From the NCBI GenBank assembly GCA_963930775.1, contig OZ005689.1:29341079-29405078 (forward strand): a stretch of DNA of 64,000 nt. Reading direction: 5' to 3'. Position numbers and translations under genes: made by a program. The notes below the pieces were generated by a model. That model worked only from the letters and a program-made list of their open reading frames with translations. It was not told the DNA's origin and ran no database searches. Source of the DNA: Cliona cf. orientalis. Taxonomy: Eukaryota > Porifera > Demospongiae > Clionaida > Clionaidae. Of this stretch, positions 22,127-34,500 are shown piece by piece. Every line of letters starts with the position of its first letter. Position 1 is the stretch's first letter.

Positions 22127-23300
22127 ATGGCTATGAGTAAACCACCAGCGAAAGTACCAAAGATAGTGAGTGAATGTAGCTAAACAATATTCCTCCATCA
22201 AAAGAAAGTGCTAGGGCTATTAACTTACATACCTTTGTTCTCTGTAGGTGAAGAAATACTACTACTTTGTAAACATCAATTATCCATTCCTATCTCAATC
22301 AGAGGATGAAGCGAAAAAAAATTTGGAGCTTGCAAAAGAAGTCAACCCATCAGTACGATTTGATGGAGCACAATTTGCTGTGATTGCTAATTGGAAAGGG
22401 TGCGAATTCTACTATCTATACCAGTTTAAACATTCTATCCCTGCAAGTAAGGCAGTGGGTACTGATTTTACTGCGACTATTGTATATGAGGAATCTGGTG
22501 AGATACTCCCCAGAACAGAACACACCACCATACGCATCGATTTGCAGTTAACTACAGTGGCATGTGCAACTGCTGCTGCTGCAACTGCTGCTGCTTCAAA
22601 ATTGGAATCTGTATGTGAACTAATTTCAAAGTCCAGTGAAAATGTGTTTGATAAGCAAAGCATTATTACAATTATTCGGAACGAAGTCCCTGGCATACTG
22701 GATTTTTCTGTACAGCTTCCTCCTGTACCTGTACAGCTTCCTCATGAAGAGCTAGAGTTAGATGAAACGACAAAGAATAGAATTGTGTGCGCGGCAGTTC
22801 GTCGTAAAGCAGAAAAAATGGGATTCATAGTGACTACGAACACAAGTGGATCAGGTAATTCACGAGCATCTAAATATTATAATTCAAGACCTGATCTTGC
22901 CATGTACAAGGAAAACTGTGGGTTTATAGTGATGGAATCCAGTGCCTGTGAGGAATTAACTGATGAAACCACAACTGCTACTACTGCTGCCCTCCATGGT
23001 GGTATGACAGAAAATAAAAATAAAATTAATTCTGACGTAGAAGGACAATTACTTGCTGGGATGGAGAAGGTGGCGGGGGATCTAGCATATCAACAACTTA
23101 AACAAGCAAAGGAGAAAGTATTCCAATATATATACATTTATGGACTGGTTATTGATTTTGAGAACCTCAAATGCAAGCCATACAAGCTGACTATGGATTT
23201 TGTCTCGAACTCTTGTATATTAAGCATTGGTAGACAGGAGTTAGACCTGGACGATGGTATAACAAGATTGGTTTCAAAGCTGGAACGCACTAATGCTTGA
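22127..23300 (+). CDS. Unrecognised two-exon gene, twin copy 1
   Basis: Exon 1 is 22127-22165 (MAMSKPPAKVPKI), then donor GTGAGT. Exon 2 is 22248-23300 after TTCTCTGTAG; the 82-nt intron is phase 0. Product about 363 residues. An acceptor directly before the ATG suggests a 5'-UTR intron too. The N-terminal half (VKKYYYFVNINYPFLS, GAQFAVIANWKGCEF) and an Ala-rich linker come first. The C-terminal half carries RPDLAMYKENC, FIVMESSACEEL and DVEGQLLAGMEKVAGDLA. The PD...ME...Q spacing recalls a PD-(D/E)XK nuclease fold, but the usual E-x-K lysine is absent; that assignment is inference only. A second, truncated copy lies 2.9 kb downstream. Confidence 0.72.
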
Positions 23301-23439
23301 TTTCATCATAATATATTTTTTGTTCATACCATTGTGAGCTATATTAGATAAAAGTTTTAATTGCCAGATGCCGTAGTATCCTTGCATTCATTCATTACTG
23401 ATCAGTCCTAATTATTATATCAATATTATAGTTTGTAGT

Positions 23440-23640
23440 GAATATCATGCTCAATATTTAGCATGTCCTTGTATCATAGCAATAAATATATCATTGAGAA
23501 TATTGCTTATTGCCAATGATGCTCATGCTGTATGCTACAGACATCATTTGGATTATTGCCATGATACTCTAATATTGTATGATCAATGAGATTTTTTGGC
23601 AATTAAAAATAATATTCATGATATTGTATAGCTAGAATTT
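23440..23640. repeat. AT-rich ATGATACTC/ATCATTG repeat patch
   Basis: Loose repeats of GATACTCATG, AGATATCATTGGG and TTATTGCAATGATAC type occur here, at 24340-24860 and at 30380-30670. Spacing is roughly 50-60 bp and both orientations occur. Non-coding. Confidence 0.6.
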
Positions 23641-24345
23641 AGTGGACTATCACACGACTGAAACTTTATTATTATTATGACAACGTTTCGACCATGGTAG
23701 CTAGGTCTTCATCAGGTCAATGCAGAGAAGTTGACAAAACCAAACATTAAATACCAGTGGGGGGTATAAGGGTGAGACAGGTGTGAAAGGAAATGAATGA
23801 CAGTGTACATGCAGTTCAGGTGTTGAATTGCTGGACAGGTGGCTGCATGATAGGTGTTAAGTTCTGTCACTCAAGTGGCTGAGATATCACTATTCCATAT
23901 GGGACTTACTGTGAGCCCCTGGTCCTGATTAAAGTTACTGTGCTTCTTGATGTGTAGGGCTTCTTTGAGTCTTCTCCGGTGCCATTGTGGTTCTTTATCA
24001 ATTACCGTGCTGTTGCTCCAGTCTATCCTGTGATCCTCCTCAATGGCATGCTGTGCCACAGCTGATTTTTGTGATTCGAAGTTCCTACAGCAGCGCTGAT
24101 GTTCCTTTAGTCGTACATTGAGTGTTCTGCAGGTCTCTCCAATGTATGAACGGTCACAGTCCATACAGGGGATGCGGTACACGACTCCTGTTGTATCTGT
24201 TGGATCTGTTTTGGGCTTGACCTTGGTCAGGAGGGATCTGAGTGTTTTTCCCGATCTGAACATGACTCTGATGCCAACTTTAGCGCAGATTCTCTTGATC
24301 TTTTCACCGATTCCTCTGACGTAAGGTATGGAGGTGATTGCTTTG
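23640..24345 (-). mobile_element. 5'-truncated Penelope-like element with GIY-YIG domain
   Basis: A minus-strand open frame running from about 24345 to 23871. It starts inside YVRGIGEKIKRICAKVG, then RSGKTLRSLLTKVKPKTDP, then the GIY-YIG block TGVVYRIPCMDCDRSYIGET with CRTLNVRLKEHQR and AVAQHAIEEDHRID. This is the C-terminal endonuclease of a Penelope-like element, and the frame is intact to its stop. The 3' tail (GACAACGTTTCGACC, TCTTCATCAGGTC) is also of a type I associate with these elements. Everything 5' of the connector is missing, the usual result of incomplete reverse transcription. It sits between the two twin genes. Confidence 0.88.
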
Positions 24346-24870
24346 GTGTAATCATGATATTATATGATACAAGGAAATGCTACAATGGAAGTGTTATGAT
24401 GATACAAGGAGATGCTAGATATGGATCAAGATTTTCACTACGAAACATAATATTATTATGCAAATAATTACAAATGTGTATGCTTGTTATGATACGATAT
24501 CATTAGGATTATTGCTCTGACACTGATGAATAGTATCATGAGTATCATAGTTTTTTTTTACTATGATACCCATGTACATCAATACACATTTGTAATTATC
24601 TGTATCATAATATTAAGCATAATATTAATAATTATAGCAATAAATATACCATTGAGAATATTGCTTATGCTATATGCTATATGATTACAATGATACAGAT
24701 ATCGTAATATTATTTTCTGTCTCATGCAGCCTGACGCTAAATACCACATAGTATCATTGCAATAAACTATTGATTGATATTCGTATCAATTTGCGATATT
24801 CAGCTATAATTCCAATGATATCCAATGAATATTAGCAATAATTCCAATGATATACAGCATGAACATCACG
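24346..24870. repeat. AT-rich ATGATAC/ATCATTG repeat field
   Basis: Continues the family seen at 23440-23640: AATATTATGATAC, GATATCATTAGGATTATTGC and GAATATTGCTTATG, with many local inversions. It ends where the sequence shared with the upstream side of twin gene 1 begins (CATGAACATCACGTGAACATTTGACG). Confidence 0.6.
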
Positions 24871-25058
24871 TGAACATTTGACGCCCCTTAACCTTTCATG
24901 AAAGAGCTCCGCCGTTGACGCTGTGTCCTTTTTCAGTGCCCCAGGGTTCTCTCTCAGTGGTACAAGTTAGTGCACAGTACCTACTGTGTTTGTGTTATGC
25001 ATGATGGTATTCTGGCATTGTATGCTCGCATAGTTAAGGTTTTTATTACTTCTACAGA

Positions 25059-26142
25059 ATGGGTATCAGTAAACCACCAGCTAAAGTACCGAAGATGAGT
25101 AAATCAGTGAGTGAATGTAGCTAAACAATATTCCTCCATCAAAAGGAAGTGCTAGGGCTGTTAACTTACATACCTTTGTTCTCTGTAGGTGGAGAAATAC
25201 TACTACTTTGTAAACATCAATTATCCATTCCTATCTCAATCAGAGGATGAAGCGAAAAGAAATTTGGAGCTTGTAAAAGAAGTCAACCCATCAGTACGAT
25301 TTGATGGAGCACAATTTGCTATGATTGCTAATTGGAAAGGGTGCGAATTCTATCTATACCAGTTTAAACATTCTATCCCTGCAAGTAAGGCAGTGGGTAC
25401 TGATTTTGCTGCGACTATTGAATATGAGGAATCTGGTGAGATACTCCCCAGAACAGAACACACCACCATACGCATCGATTTGCAGTTAACTACAGTGGCA
25501 TGTGTAACTGCTGCTGCATCTACTGCTGCAACTGCTGCTGCTGCAACTGCTGCTGCAACTTCTGCTGCTTCAAAATTGGAATCTGTATGTGAACTAATTT
25601 CAAAGTCCAGTGAAAATGTGTTTGATAAGCAAAGCATTATTACAATTATTCGGAACGAAGTCCCTGGCATACTGGATTTTTCTGTACAGCTTCCTCCTGT
25701 ACCTGTACAGCTTCCTCATGAAGAGCTAGAGTTAGATGAAACGACAAAGAATAGAATTGTGTGCGCGGCAGTTCATCGTAAAGCAGAAAAAATGGGATTC
25801 ATAGTGACTACGAACACAAGTGGATCAGGTGATTCACGAGCATCTAAATATTATAATTCAAGACCTGATCTTGCCATGTACAAGGAAAACTGTGGGTATA
25901 TAGTGATGGAAACCAGTGCCTGTGAGGAATTAACTGATGAAACCACAACTGCTACTACTGCTGCCCTCCATGGTGATATAACAGAAAATAAAAATAAAAT
26001 TAATTCTGACGTAGAAGGACAATTACTTGCTGGGATGGAGAAGGTGGCTGGGGATCTAGCACTTCAAGAACTTAGAAGTCATAAAGAAGCAAAGGAGAAA
26101 GTATTCCAATATAATTATATACATTTATGGACTGGTTATTAA
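25059..26142 (+). CDS. Unrecognised two-exon gene, twin copy 2, C-terminally truncated
   Basis: Exon 1 is 25059-25106 (MGISKPPAKVPKMSKS); exon 2 is 25189-26142 after TTCTCTGTAG; phase 0. The product is about 333 residues, very similar to copy 1 but with a longer Ala/Thr run. A two-base difference near 26110 (TATAATTATATACA against TATATATACA) shifts the frame, so this copy stops at HLWTGY. It loses the ~60-residue tail that copy 1 has, although the DNA for that tail continues downstream to about 26280. The conserved PDLAMY, VMETSACEEL and EGQLLAGMEK blocks remain. Whether the short or the long form is ancestral cannot be told here. Confidence 0.65.
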
Positions 26143-26595
26143 TTTTGAGAACCTCAAGCCATATAAGCTGACTATGGATTTTGTCTCGAACTCTTGTAAA
26201 TTAAACACTGGTAGACAGGAGTTAGACCTGGACGATGGTATAACAAGATTGGTTTCAAAGCTGGAACGGACTAATGCTTGATTTCATCATAATATATTAT
26301 ATTTTTTGTTTATACCATTGTGAGCTATATTGTGAGCTGGTCCCACCTAGGCATCAGTAAGTTCACTGTATGATACAGTGAGCTGTCAATGTGCAACCAG
26401 AGTTGGGTTCTTAGCAATCAGGATGTTGGCAATGATGATGTTGGCGATAATGGTAGCACTGCAAACACAGTGGTGTACACAGAAGTTGTACACAGTGAAT
26501 GAGTGCACTTGATGCATACCTCACTAGAGTAAATGAGAGTCTATAATACAGCATCTCAACATCAGCAGAATAAGTGCAAACCTGTTGCACTTTCA

Positions 26596-28022
26596 TCTAG
26601 TCCACTTCTAGCATTCTAGTCCACTTCTAGTACTTCTAATAAACTTCTAGACTACTTCTATTAACTCTAGTTTACTTCTAGCACTTCTAATAAACTTCCA
26701 GTGCTTCTTGTAGTAGTTTATATATTTAGTTAGAGGCACTAGAAGTTTACTAGAAGTAGACTAGAAGCAGTTAACTTCTTGTGCTTTAACTAACTTCTAC
26801 TAGATATAGACTAGAAGTTTGACTATAAGAAGCACTAGAAGTTTATTAAGGACTACTAGTAGACTAGAAGTAGATTAGAAGAACTAAAAGTGTACTTCTA
26901 ATAAATTTCTAGTCTATATCTAGTAGAAGTTTGCTAGAAGTAGCAGAAGTAGACTAGAATTCATTAGAAGTGAACTAGAAGTTTATTAGAGGTTGTTAGA
27001 AGTACACTTTTAGTACTTCTAGTCTACTTCCAACAAACTTCTAGTGCTTGTAATCAACTTAATTCTAGTCTACTAGTAGTCCTTAAACTTCTAATAAACT
27101 TCTAGTGCTTCTTATAGTCAAACTTCTAGTCCATATCTAGTGGAAGTTAGTTAAAGCACTAGAAGTTAACTGTGCTTCTAGTCTACTTCTATAGTAATTA
27201 AATTAAACTTCTAGTCCACTTCTAGTGCCTCTAACTAAATATAGACTACTATACGAAGCACTGGAAGTTTGTTAGAAGTACTAGAAGTAAACTAGAGTTA
27301 ATAGAAGTAGTCTAGAAGTTTATTAGAAGTACTAGAAGTGGACTAGAAGAATAGACTAGAAGTTTAAGAGTGGTTAGAAGTACTAGAAGTGAACCAGAAG
27401 TTTATTAGACGTCGTTAGAAGTGCTAGGAGTTGACTAGAAGTTTGCAGAAGTAGACTAGAATTCATTAGAAGTGAACTAGAAGTTTATTAGAGGTCGTTA
27501 GAAGTACACTTTTAGTACTTCTAATCTACTTCTAGTGCTTCTTATAGTCAAACTTCTAGTCTATATCTAGTAGATGTTAGCTAGAGGCAGCACTAGAAGT
27601 TAACTGTGTTTCTAGTCTACTTCTAGTGCTTCTAATAAACTTCTAGTCCACTTCTAGTGCCTCTAACTAACTTCTACTAAATACTACTACTATAACAAGT
27701 ACTGGAAGTTTATTAGAAGTCCTAGAAGAAATACTACTACTGTAAGAAGCACTACTATAAGAAGCACTGGAAGTTTATTACAAGTCCTAGAAGAGTTAAT
27801 AGAAGTAGTCTAGAAGTTTATTAGAAGTACGTTGCATGCGTAAGTGGGACCAGCTGATGAATCCTCCCACTCTAAAAGTAATGGACGAAAAGACACACTG
27901 TATTGATACCGTGTATCTTCCTGGTTGCTCATATATTGTCATCCATTTCACAAAGATATTTACTAGTGAATAAAATAGTGCTTCTAGTTTATTTCTAGAA
28001 GTTTAAGAGTGGCATTTCAGTA

Positions 28023-28068
<46 letters not shown>

Positions 28069-30365
28069 TAGATTGTAAAATATTAGAAGTTTACTAGAAG
28101 CACTAGAAGTAGACTAGAAGCACAGTTAACTTCTAGTGCTGCCTCTAGCTAACCTCTACTAGATATAGACTAGAAGTTTGACTATAAGAAGCACTAGAAA
28201 TTTATTAGAAGTTTATTAAAAGGACTACTTCTAATAAACTTCCAGTGCTTCTTATAGTAGTTTATATTTAGTTAGAGGCACTAGAAGTGGACTAGAAATT
28301 TACTAGAAGTAGACTAGAAGCAGTTAACTTCTAGTGATGTGGATATTGATTCATTGATTATCCTTCATTCATGCTCACCAATACCTCTAATCCACTTCTA
28401 GTCTTCTTCCGGTTCGACTTCTAATATTAAGGACTACTAGTAGACTAGAAGTTAATTACAAGCACTAGAAGTAGACAAGAAGTTTGTTAGAAGTAGAGTA
28501 GAAGTACTAAAAGTGTACTTCTAACAACCTCTAATAAACTTCTAGTTCACTTCTAATGAATTCTAGTCTACTTATGCTACTTCTAGCAAACTTCTAGTCA
28601 ACTGCTAGCACTTCTAATGACGTCTAATAAACTTCTGGTTCACTTCTAGTACTACTAACCACTCTTAAACTTCTAGTCCATTCATCTAGTCCACTTCTTG
28701 TATTCATCTGAAACTTTTAGACTACTTCTATTAACTCTAGTTTACTTCTAAACTTCCAGTGCTTTTTATAGTAGTCTATATTTAGTTGAAGTTAGTTAGA
28801 GGCACTAGAAGTGGACTAGAAGTTTACTAGAAGCACTAGAAGTAGACTAGAAGCAGACTAGAAGCACAGTTAACTTCTAGTGCTGCCTCTAACTTCTACT
28901 AGTGCTTGTAATAAACTTCTAGTCTACAAGTAGTTCTTTTAATAAATTTCTAATAAACTTCTAGTGCTTCTTATAGTCAAACTTCTAGTCTATATCTAGT
29001 AGAAGTTAGAGGCAGCACTAGAAGTTAGCTGTGCTTCTAGTCCGCTTCTAGTCTACTTCTAGTGCTTCTAGTAAACTTCTAGTCCACTTATAGTCAAACT
29101 TCTAGTCTATATCTAGTGGAAGTTAGTTAAAGCACTAGAAGTTAGCTGTGCTTCTAGTCTACTTCTAGTGTTTTTAGTAAACTTCTAGATGGAGAAGTTT
29201 ATTTTTTGGATTTAAGAGATAGGGAAACATGACTTGTATTATAATAGAAGTGTATCATGATGGACTTATTTCAAATTCAACTTACACAGGCATATGTATT
29301 TTTGGCGTCCTGTGCCACGCAGGTCAAACGGGTGAGCTCGATCGCCTTCGATTGCATCATAGGCCACACAGTGCTTGGTGGGCAATGGAACTCACCCGTT
29401 TGACTCAAATTAGACTAGAAATTTGAATATAAGAAGCATATTAGAAGTTTGTGTGTAAGTTTATGTTTCATAATGAGTATGATATCTGAAGACTTCTAGC
29501 AAAGAACTAGAGGCAGCACTAGAAGTTAACTGTGCTTCTAGTCTACTTCTAGTGCTTCTAGTAAACTTCAAGTCCACTTCTAGGCGATCGAAAGTGATCA
29601 AAACCACCTGATTGACCCTGGTGGCACGCAGTGCTTGGCATCCTGTACCACCCGGGTCAAACGGATGAGTTTGACACGCAGTAGTTTGTCATAGTGCACA
29701 TTCTAGTGAGTGCAACAGGTTTGCACTCATTCCGGTGATGTTGAGCTGCCATATAGGTAGACTTCCATTCACTCCAGTGAGGTAGGCATCATGCGCATTG
29801 TAGTGTGTTTGACATTAAGTGCAACAGGTTTGCACTTATTCTGCTGATGTTGAGATGCTGTAGTTAACTTCTAGTGCTGCCTCTATATCTAGTAGAAGTT
29901 AGTTAAAGCACTAGAAGTTAACTGTGCTTCTAGTCTACTTCTAGTAAACTTCTAGTCCACTTCTAGTGCCTCTAACTAAATATAAACTACTATAAGAAGC
30001 ACTGGAAGTTTATTAGAGGTGCTAGAAGTAAACTAGAGTTAATAGAAGTAGTATAGAAGTTTATTAGAAGTACTAGAAGTGGACTAGATGAATGCTAGAA
30101 GTGAACTAGATGAATAGACTAGAAGTTTAAGAGTGGTTAGAAGTACTAGAAGTGAACCAGAAATTTATTAGACGTCGTTATAAGTGCTAGAAGTTGACTA
30201 GAAGTTTGCTAGATGTAGCAGAAGTAGACTAGAATTCATTAGAAGTGAACTAGAAGTTATTAGAGGCTGTTAGAAGTACACTTTTAGTACTTCTAATCTA
30301 CTTCCAACAAACTTCTAGTCTACTTCTAAATCTTGTAATAAACTTCTAGTCAAAATTCTAGTCTA
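26596..30365. repeat. 3.8-kb field of ACTTCTAG / CTAGAAGT repeats in both orientations
   Basis: Almost the whole stretch is built from CTAGAAGT, ACTTCTAGT, GTCTACTTCTAG, AAACTTCTAGT, GCACTAGAAG and close variants, in long sense and antisense runs. Larger modules recur (for example TTATTAGAGG-TTAGAAGTACACTTTTAGTAC at 26985, 27490 and 30255, and AACTTCTAGTGCTGCCTCTA). Unique islands sit at about 27830-27960, 29200-29420 and 29590-29870. The sequence could fold extensively on itself. No protein frame of note. Type unknown: satellite or foldback-derived array. Confidence 0.9.
29323..29404. repeat. Hairpin island within the AGAAGT field
   Basis: GTCAAACGGGTGAGCTC is mirrored by GAACTCACCCGTTTGAC. 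A related half (CGGGTCAAACGGATGAG) lies at about 29655, preceded by the same CCTGTRCCAC motif. It looks like a small inserted foldback. Confidence 0.6.
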
Positions 30366-30700
30366 GTCTCAGTAGCAGAGTATCAGTATTATCTGTATCA
30401 CATATAGAGTGAGTATTAGGACAATTGAGCCTCCGAGCCATGGATTACTGCCATGATACTAATACTTCATGATCATTGAGATTATTGCTGTGATACTTAT
30501 GCTGTTTGATAAAGATATAAATGTTATTCCTACGATACTGCATGTTGTATGATACAGATATCGATGGCTTTATTGCATGCTGTATGCTACAGATATCATA
30601 TCAGTATCATAGCCAACAATGGCTTTATTGCTATGATACTCATGTTGTATGATACAGACATCATTGGGACCTACGCTAAAGGACTTCCGCTGGCCCTGCC
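30366..30700. repeat. ATGATAC/ATCATTG repeat patch, third site
   Basis: GATCATTGAGATTATTGCTG, ATACTCATGTTGTATGATACAG and related phrases repeat here, as at 23440 and 24346. Non-coding. Confidence 0.6.
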
Positions 30701-30806
30701 TGCCTCGCGCAATGTAGCTTATATTGCTAGTGTCAGGCTCATGTGACTATCACGTTGCTCGTGGCGGCAAAACTAGTCAAGAGACGTCTTAGCATTGAGC
30801 AAAGCC

Positions 30807-30910
30807 ATGGATTCTCTACATGAACTTGTGAGTTTTGTTGAGTCTGTTTCCTAATTTTATATGTATTTTCTTTTTACGCAGTTTACGCCAAAATCTGTAG
30901 CTAACTATAA
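30807..30910 (+). CDS. Candidate 5' exons of a gene (MDSLHEL...)
   Basis: ATG at 30807 in AAAGCCATGG opens a 7-codon exon ending at a GTGAGT donor (30828). A 54-nt intron ends in TTTTCTTTTTACGCAG. The second exon (30882-30910) continues FTPKSVANY and meets a GTAAGC donor. Unspliced, it would stop one codon later. I find no third exon: a miniature element and a 3.9-kb transposon follow, and may have separated or destroyed the rest. The short first exon recalls the twin genes at 22127. Weak model. Confidence 0.3.
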
Positions 30911-31045
30911 GTAAGCTATTAGTTAAATGGTACCTTAATATACACTGTCTTTAGAAGAGCATATAGCCTCCAGTCATGGACAGCAGACAGACGTCACTCC
31001 ACCCCCTCTTCTATTTTTTCAAACACGCACACACACACACACACC

Positions 31046-31383
31046 TAGCCTCGTCCCCAGGCTCTCTTGGGGGAGGGGAAAAGAGAACCTGGTAACGACT
31101 GCATGCGCATGCGCCAAAATCTCCATATATTATCCGTGGACTACTTGATCGTACTACCAGTCAAGCTCAAAAGTCGCCCAAGCACTCGAAAAGTATCTTG
31201 CTATCGGCTAGTGATGGTGTCTAGGAGGCTATCACTCAAACGTTGGTTTTTGTCCCCTCGAAAGGCAATTTTACCTGTGAAAATTGCCTTACCATGTTTT
31301 GTTGGTAAGGGTTCGCGCATGCGCATGCAGTCGTTACCAGGCTCTCTTTTCCCCTCCCCCAAGAGAGCCTGGGGACGAGGCTA
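31046..31383. mobile_element. 338-bp miniature element with ~70-bp inverted repeats
   Basis: TAGCCTCGTCCCCAGGCTCT at the left continues through GGGGGAGGGGAAAAGAGA and CGACTGCATGCGCATGCG. The right end is its near-exact inverse over about 69 bp. It is inserted in a CA-rich tract. Related single ends (GGGGACAAGGCTAG) occur at 41010 and 61032. No coding function. Confidence 0.88.
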
Positions 31384-31553
31384 ACACACACCTACCTTTC
31401 TATCTAAATTTTTTATTAAGGCCACTACAATTTGATTCATTGTTTCCCATTTCCCGCCCGCATCGATTTTAGGCACCGCACGATTTTATTCATTATTTTC
31501 ATTATCGCGATCACGTGACCCCTCACAGGCGCCTCGTGTGTCAAGAATGCAAT

Positions 31554-34500
31554 ATGGTGGTGCTGATCAATGTGTGTGTTACTTGCTTGACGTCCAAGAA
31601 AACGCTTCTTCCGTGGAATATTAAGAGTGAAAGCGACGAACACCTCTCCTTTCGAGATTATTTCACTGCTTCGATTCTCCCTCACATTCCAACAACTTCT
31701 AGCGCGACGTACTACGAACTTGTACGAGCAGAAGTGGGGACCTCCAAGGAGAAAGTGGACGGAGTTGATTTGGACCTGCCAGTTGTACCTGTTGTGGAGA
31801 GCTTTGGTAGGTTTGTGAAGTATGCTGTACGTGTAAATGAAGAAGAGGATATACCGACTGCCACGAGAAATGCGTTTGAAGTTCTTATGGCGTCTCAACA
31901 AGCGCTACAGTCTATTGGAAAAGATTTACCCGACTCTATTCCTGAAAAGAATAAGAGGGACAGACTTTACAATGACATACTGCAGCTTATGCAATCGAAA
32001 CAGTTGAAATTGAGGCATGACGAGATCCAATCTTTTGGTGCACGGCTTGTGAGGGCACTACGTGATACCCTCTGGCATGTTGATGGGCATCATAAAGCAT
32101 TTTCTCAACGTTCCACATCACTGCCCACTGCTTTTGAGTCATTCAGTGGCTACAATTGCCCCCAAAAGACAAAGCACAGAAAGCGTGAGCTCAGAAATCT
32201 TTCTGGTGACTTCTTGCATGACCAGGCAAGTGAACTCGGTTTCTACTGTATTCATTCATACACACTTCATGATTGGTGGGCTCTGTTTTATTCATGCTTT
32301 CTAACATGCACACACATACAGGCAAGGGAACTATTGACTCTGCTGCAAGCTAATCTGTGGGAAAGAGAAGGCTGGCGTGATTTTAAGCAGGATGTTGCGA
32401 GTCTTGCTCAGTCACTGACTGGGTACGTGGAATACCTCACCAAAAAAAATAAAAGTATGAAATTGCATCATGCTTCTCCTGCACCTGTCAGAGAGCTGTC
32501 GACACACCTTCGCCTGAATTATATTTCACCGTCTACAAGCACCTTGACACCGACATCCTTAAACGCTATTGAAGAATCTTTGTATTCTCAGAGCAACTTC
32601 GAGTATATTGCTATAACCGACATGCTACCGTCAGATCCGCTGAAGAAACTTCGCACTGTGGAGACCATGACCACTTGTGGCCTTCGATTTCCCTGTATTC
32701 TTCTCGTTTACTCTCCTGGGAGTAATCTAGGAAATTTGCACTTCCTTTGGAAGGTTCCAAGTGGTGCTGATGTGGCCTCGAGTTTTGAGCAAAGCCAGTC
32801 AGTAATTGAAAGAATTCGATCACAGATTCCACATTATCACACACGTGCTATGCGTTCTGCAATGTACGAAAAGTTTGGTAGGATTTCTCCAGCTACTAAG
32901 CCTTCTGCTCTTCGCTACTTCTATCGAGAGCTCACTGGTGATCAGGCAGCAGCCTCTTCCACAGAGCAGGCAACAGTTGATGAGAGGATCAAACAGATCA
33001 TTGATATGGAAGATCCTAGTGTCCTACAAGATTTGCGAACACTCAACACTGGACAAGCCACAAAGTTCAACACATTTTGGGAAGAGTGTGCAAAGTTTTT
33101 GAGCGAAGATATTGGTGCTGCTGTTGATGATAGGCGACATGGCCAGATTACGCACCTTGCTCGTGCCATCTCTATTCGCGACCTTGTTGAGCAGGTGAAG
33201 TCCCGCTGCCCTACTGGAACTCAGATACCGAGTATCGAGTGGACAAGGCTTCAGTTTTGGCCGAAAACACCAGCTGCCAAATCTTCCATTCACTACACTG
33301 GTCGATTCAGAATGAAATTCATGATCCAGCAGCGGCAGTGGAGACACTCTCACGTTGATGCTCACTATGCAGCAGCAATATTCCGCTACATGCGTGAGTA
33401 TGTGCTTATGTTACGTGATTACTGTGCATTTGTTTGTCTGGACGACAAACATAAGCTTAAGGTTGGGGAGCCTGGTAGCCCTGTAGCTGCAGCAGAGAGG
33501 GGTAGACGTGTTCCGGTACGTTCCAACGAATTTTTTTCCGTTGCTGACCATGATTTTACCAAATTTGGTTTAGTACCCTCAGTAATTTTGATTAATGACA
33601 TACCAGATGATATATCAGGTTCCTGGTATCGTGGTCAGGTGTATGTCTCAATAAAGGATACAGCTTTTGAGCCATCTTCCCCTTTTAGACATGCCTGTGA
33701 ACTGTACCAGGTTTTACAGTCAGTGTCATTCTCCAAGTCTGTGCTTTTTTTGTACTCAGATGGTGGGCCAGATCACCGTTTAACTTATGTGTCTGTGCAA
33801 CTATCGCTAATCTGCCTCTTTCTTAAACTGGATCTTGATTTTCTGTGTGCTGGGAGAACCGCACCCTACCACTCATGGCGAAATCCAGTTGAGAGGATAA
33901 TGTCGATATTGAATTTGGGCCTGCAGTGTGTGGGGCTTGTGAGAGAGAAGATGCCTGACGAATATGAAAAGGAAGTAGCAAAGTGTAACACTCTCACTGA
34001 AATAAGACGGATTGCAGAAGGAAAAGACCAACTCATTGACGCTGTGAAAAATAGCCTCTCACCAGTTAAGATCTTGCTATGCAGAGTATTTTCTCGATTG
34101 CAATTGAAGGAAAGGCCCATCCAAACTTTCATTTCTGCTACACCTCAAGAGATCAGTGAATTTTGGACAGCTCTTATTGCTCTGGATGAAACACTGGAAG
34201 AAGGTGAAAAGTATGTGAAGCGAAATATCAGTGAACACGAGAAGGTTTCCGAATTTTTGCATCATTGTTGTCGCATGGGCCAGTATACGTTTGATATCCT
34301 TAAGTGTGGGAAGGACACGTGCGAAATTTGTAAGCCAGTACATTTACCCAGAGATGTTTTTGACCAAATAAAGCATATTCCTTTCCCCATTCCCGGTGAA
34401 GAGGGACACTACCGCCCTTTCACAGAGGTCTTGGGATTGGATACCACTGAAGAGCATCGTCCTTCTCTCAAGGAAAAAGCAAGAAAAACTAAACCAAAGA

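Noticed and set aside
31515-31553. Starting the large transposase at the upstream GTG
   Set aside because: GTG starts are not expected in animal genes; the first in-frame ATG at 31554 is preferred, though an upstream exon cannot be excluded.
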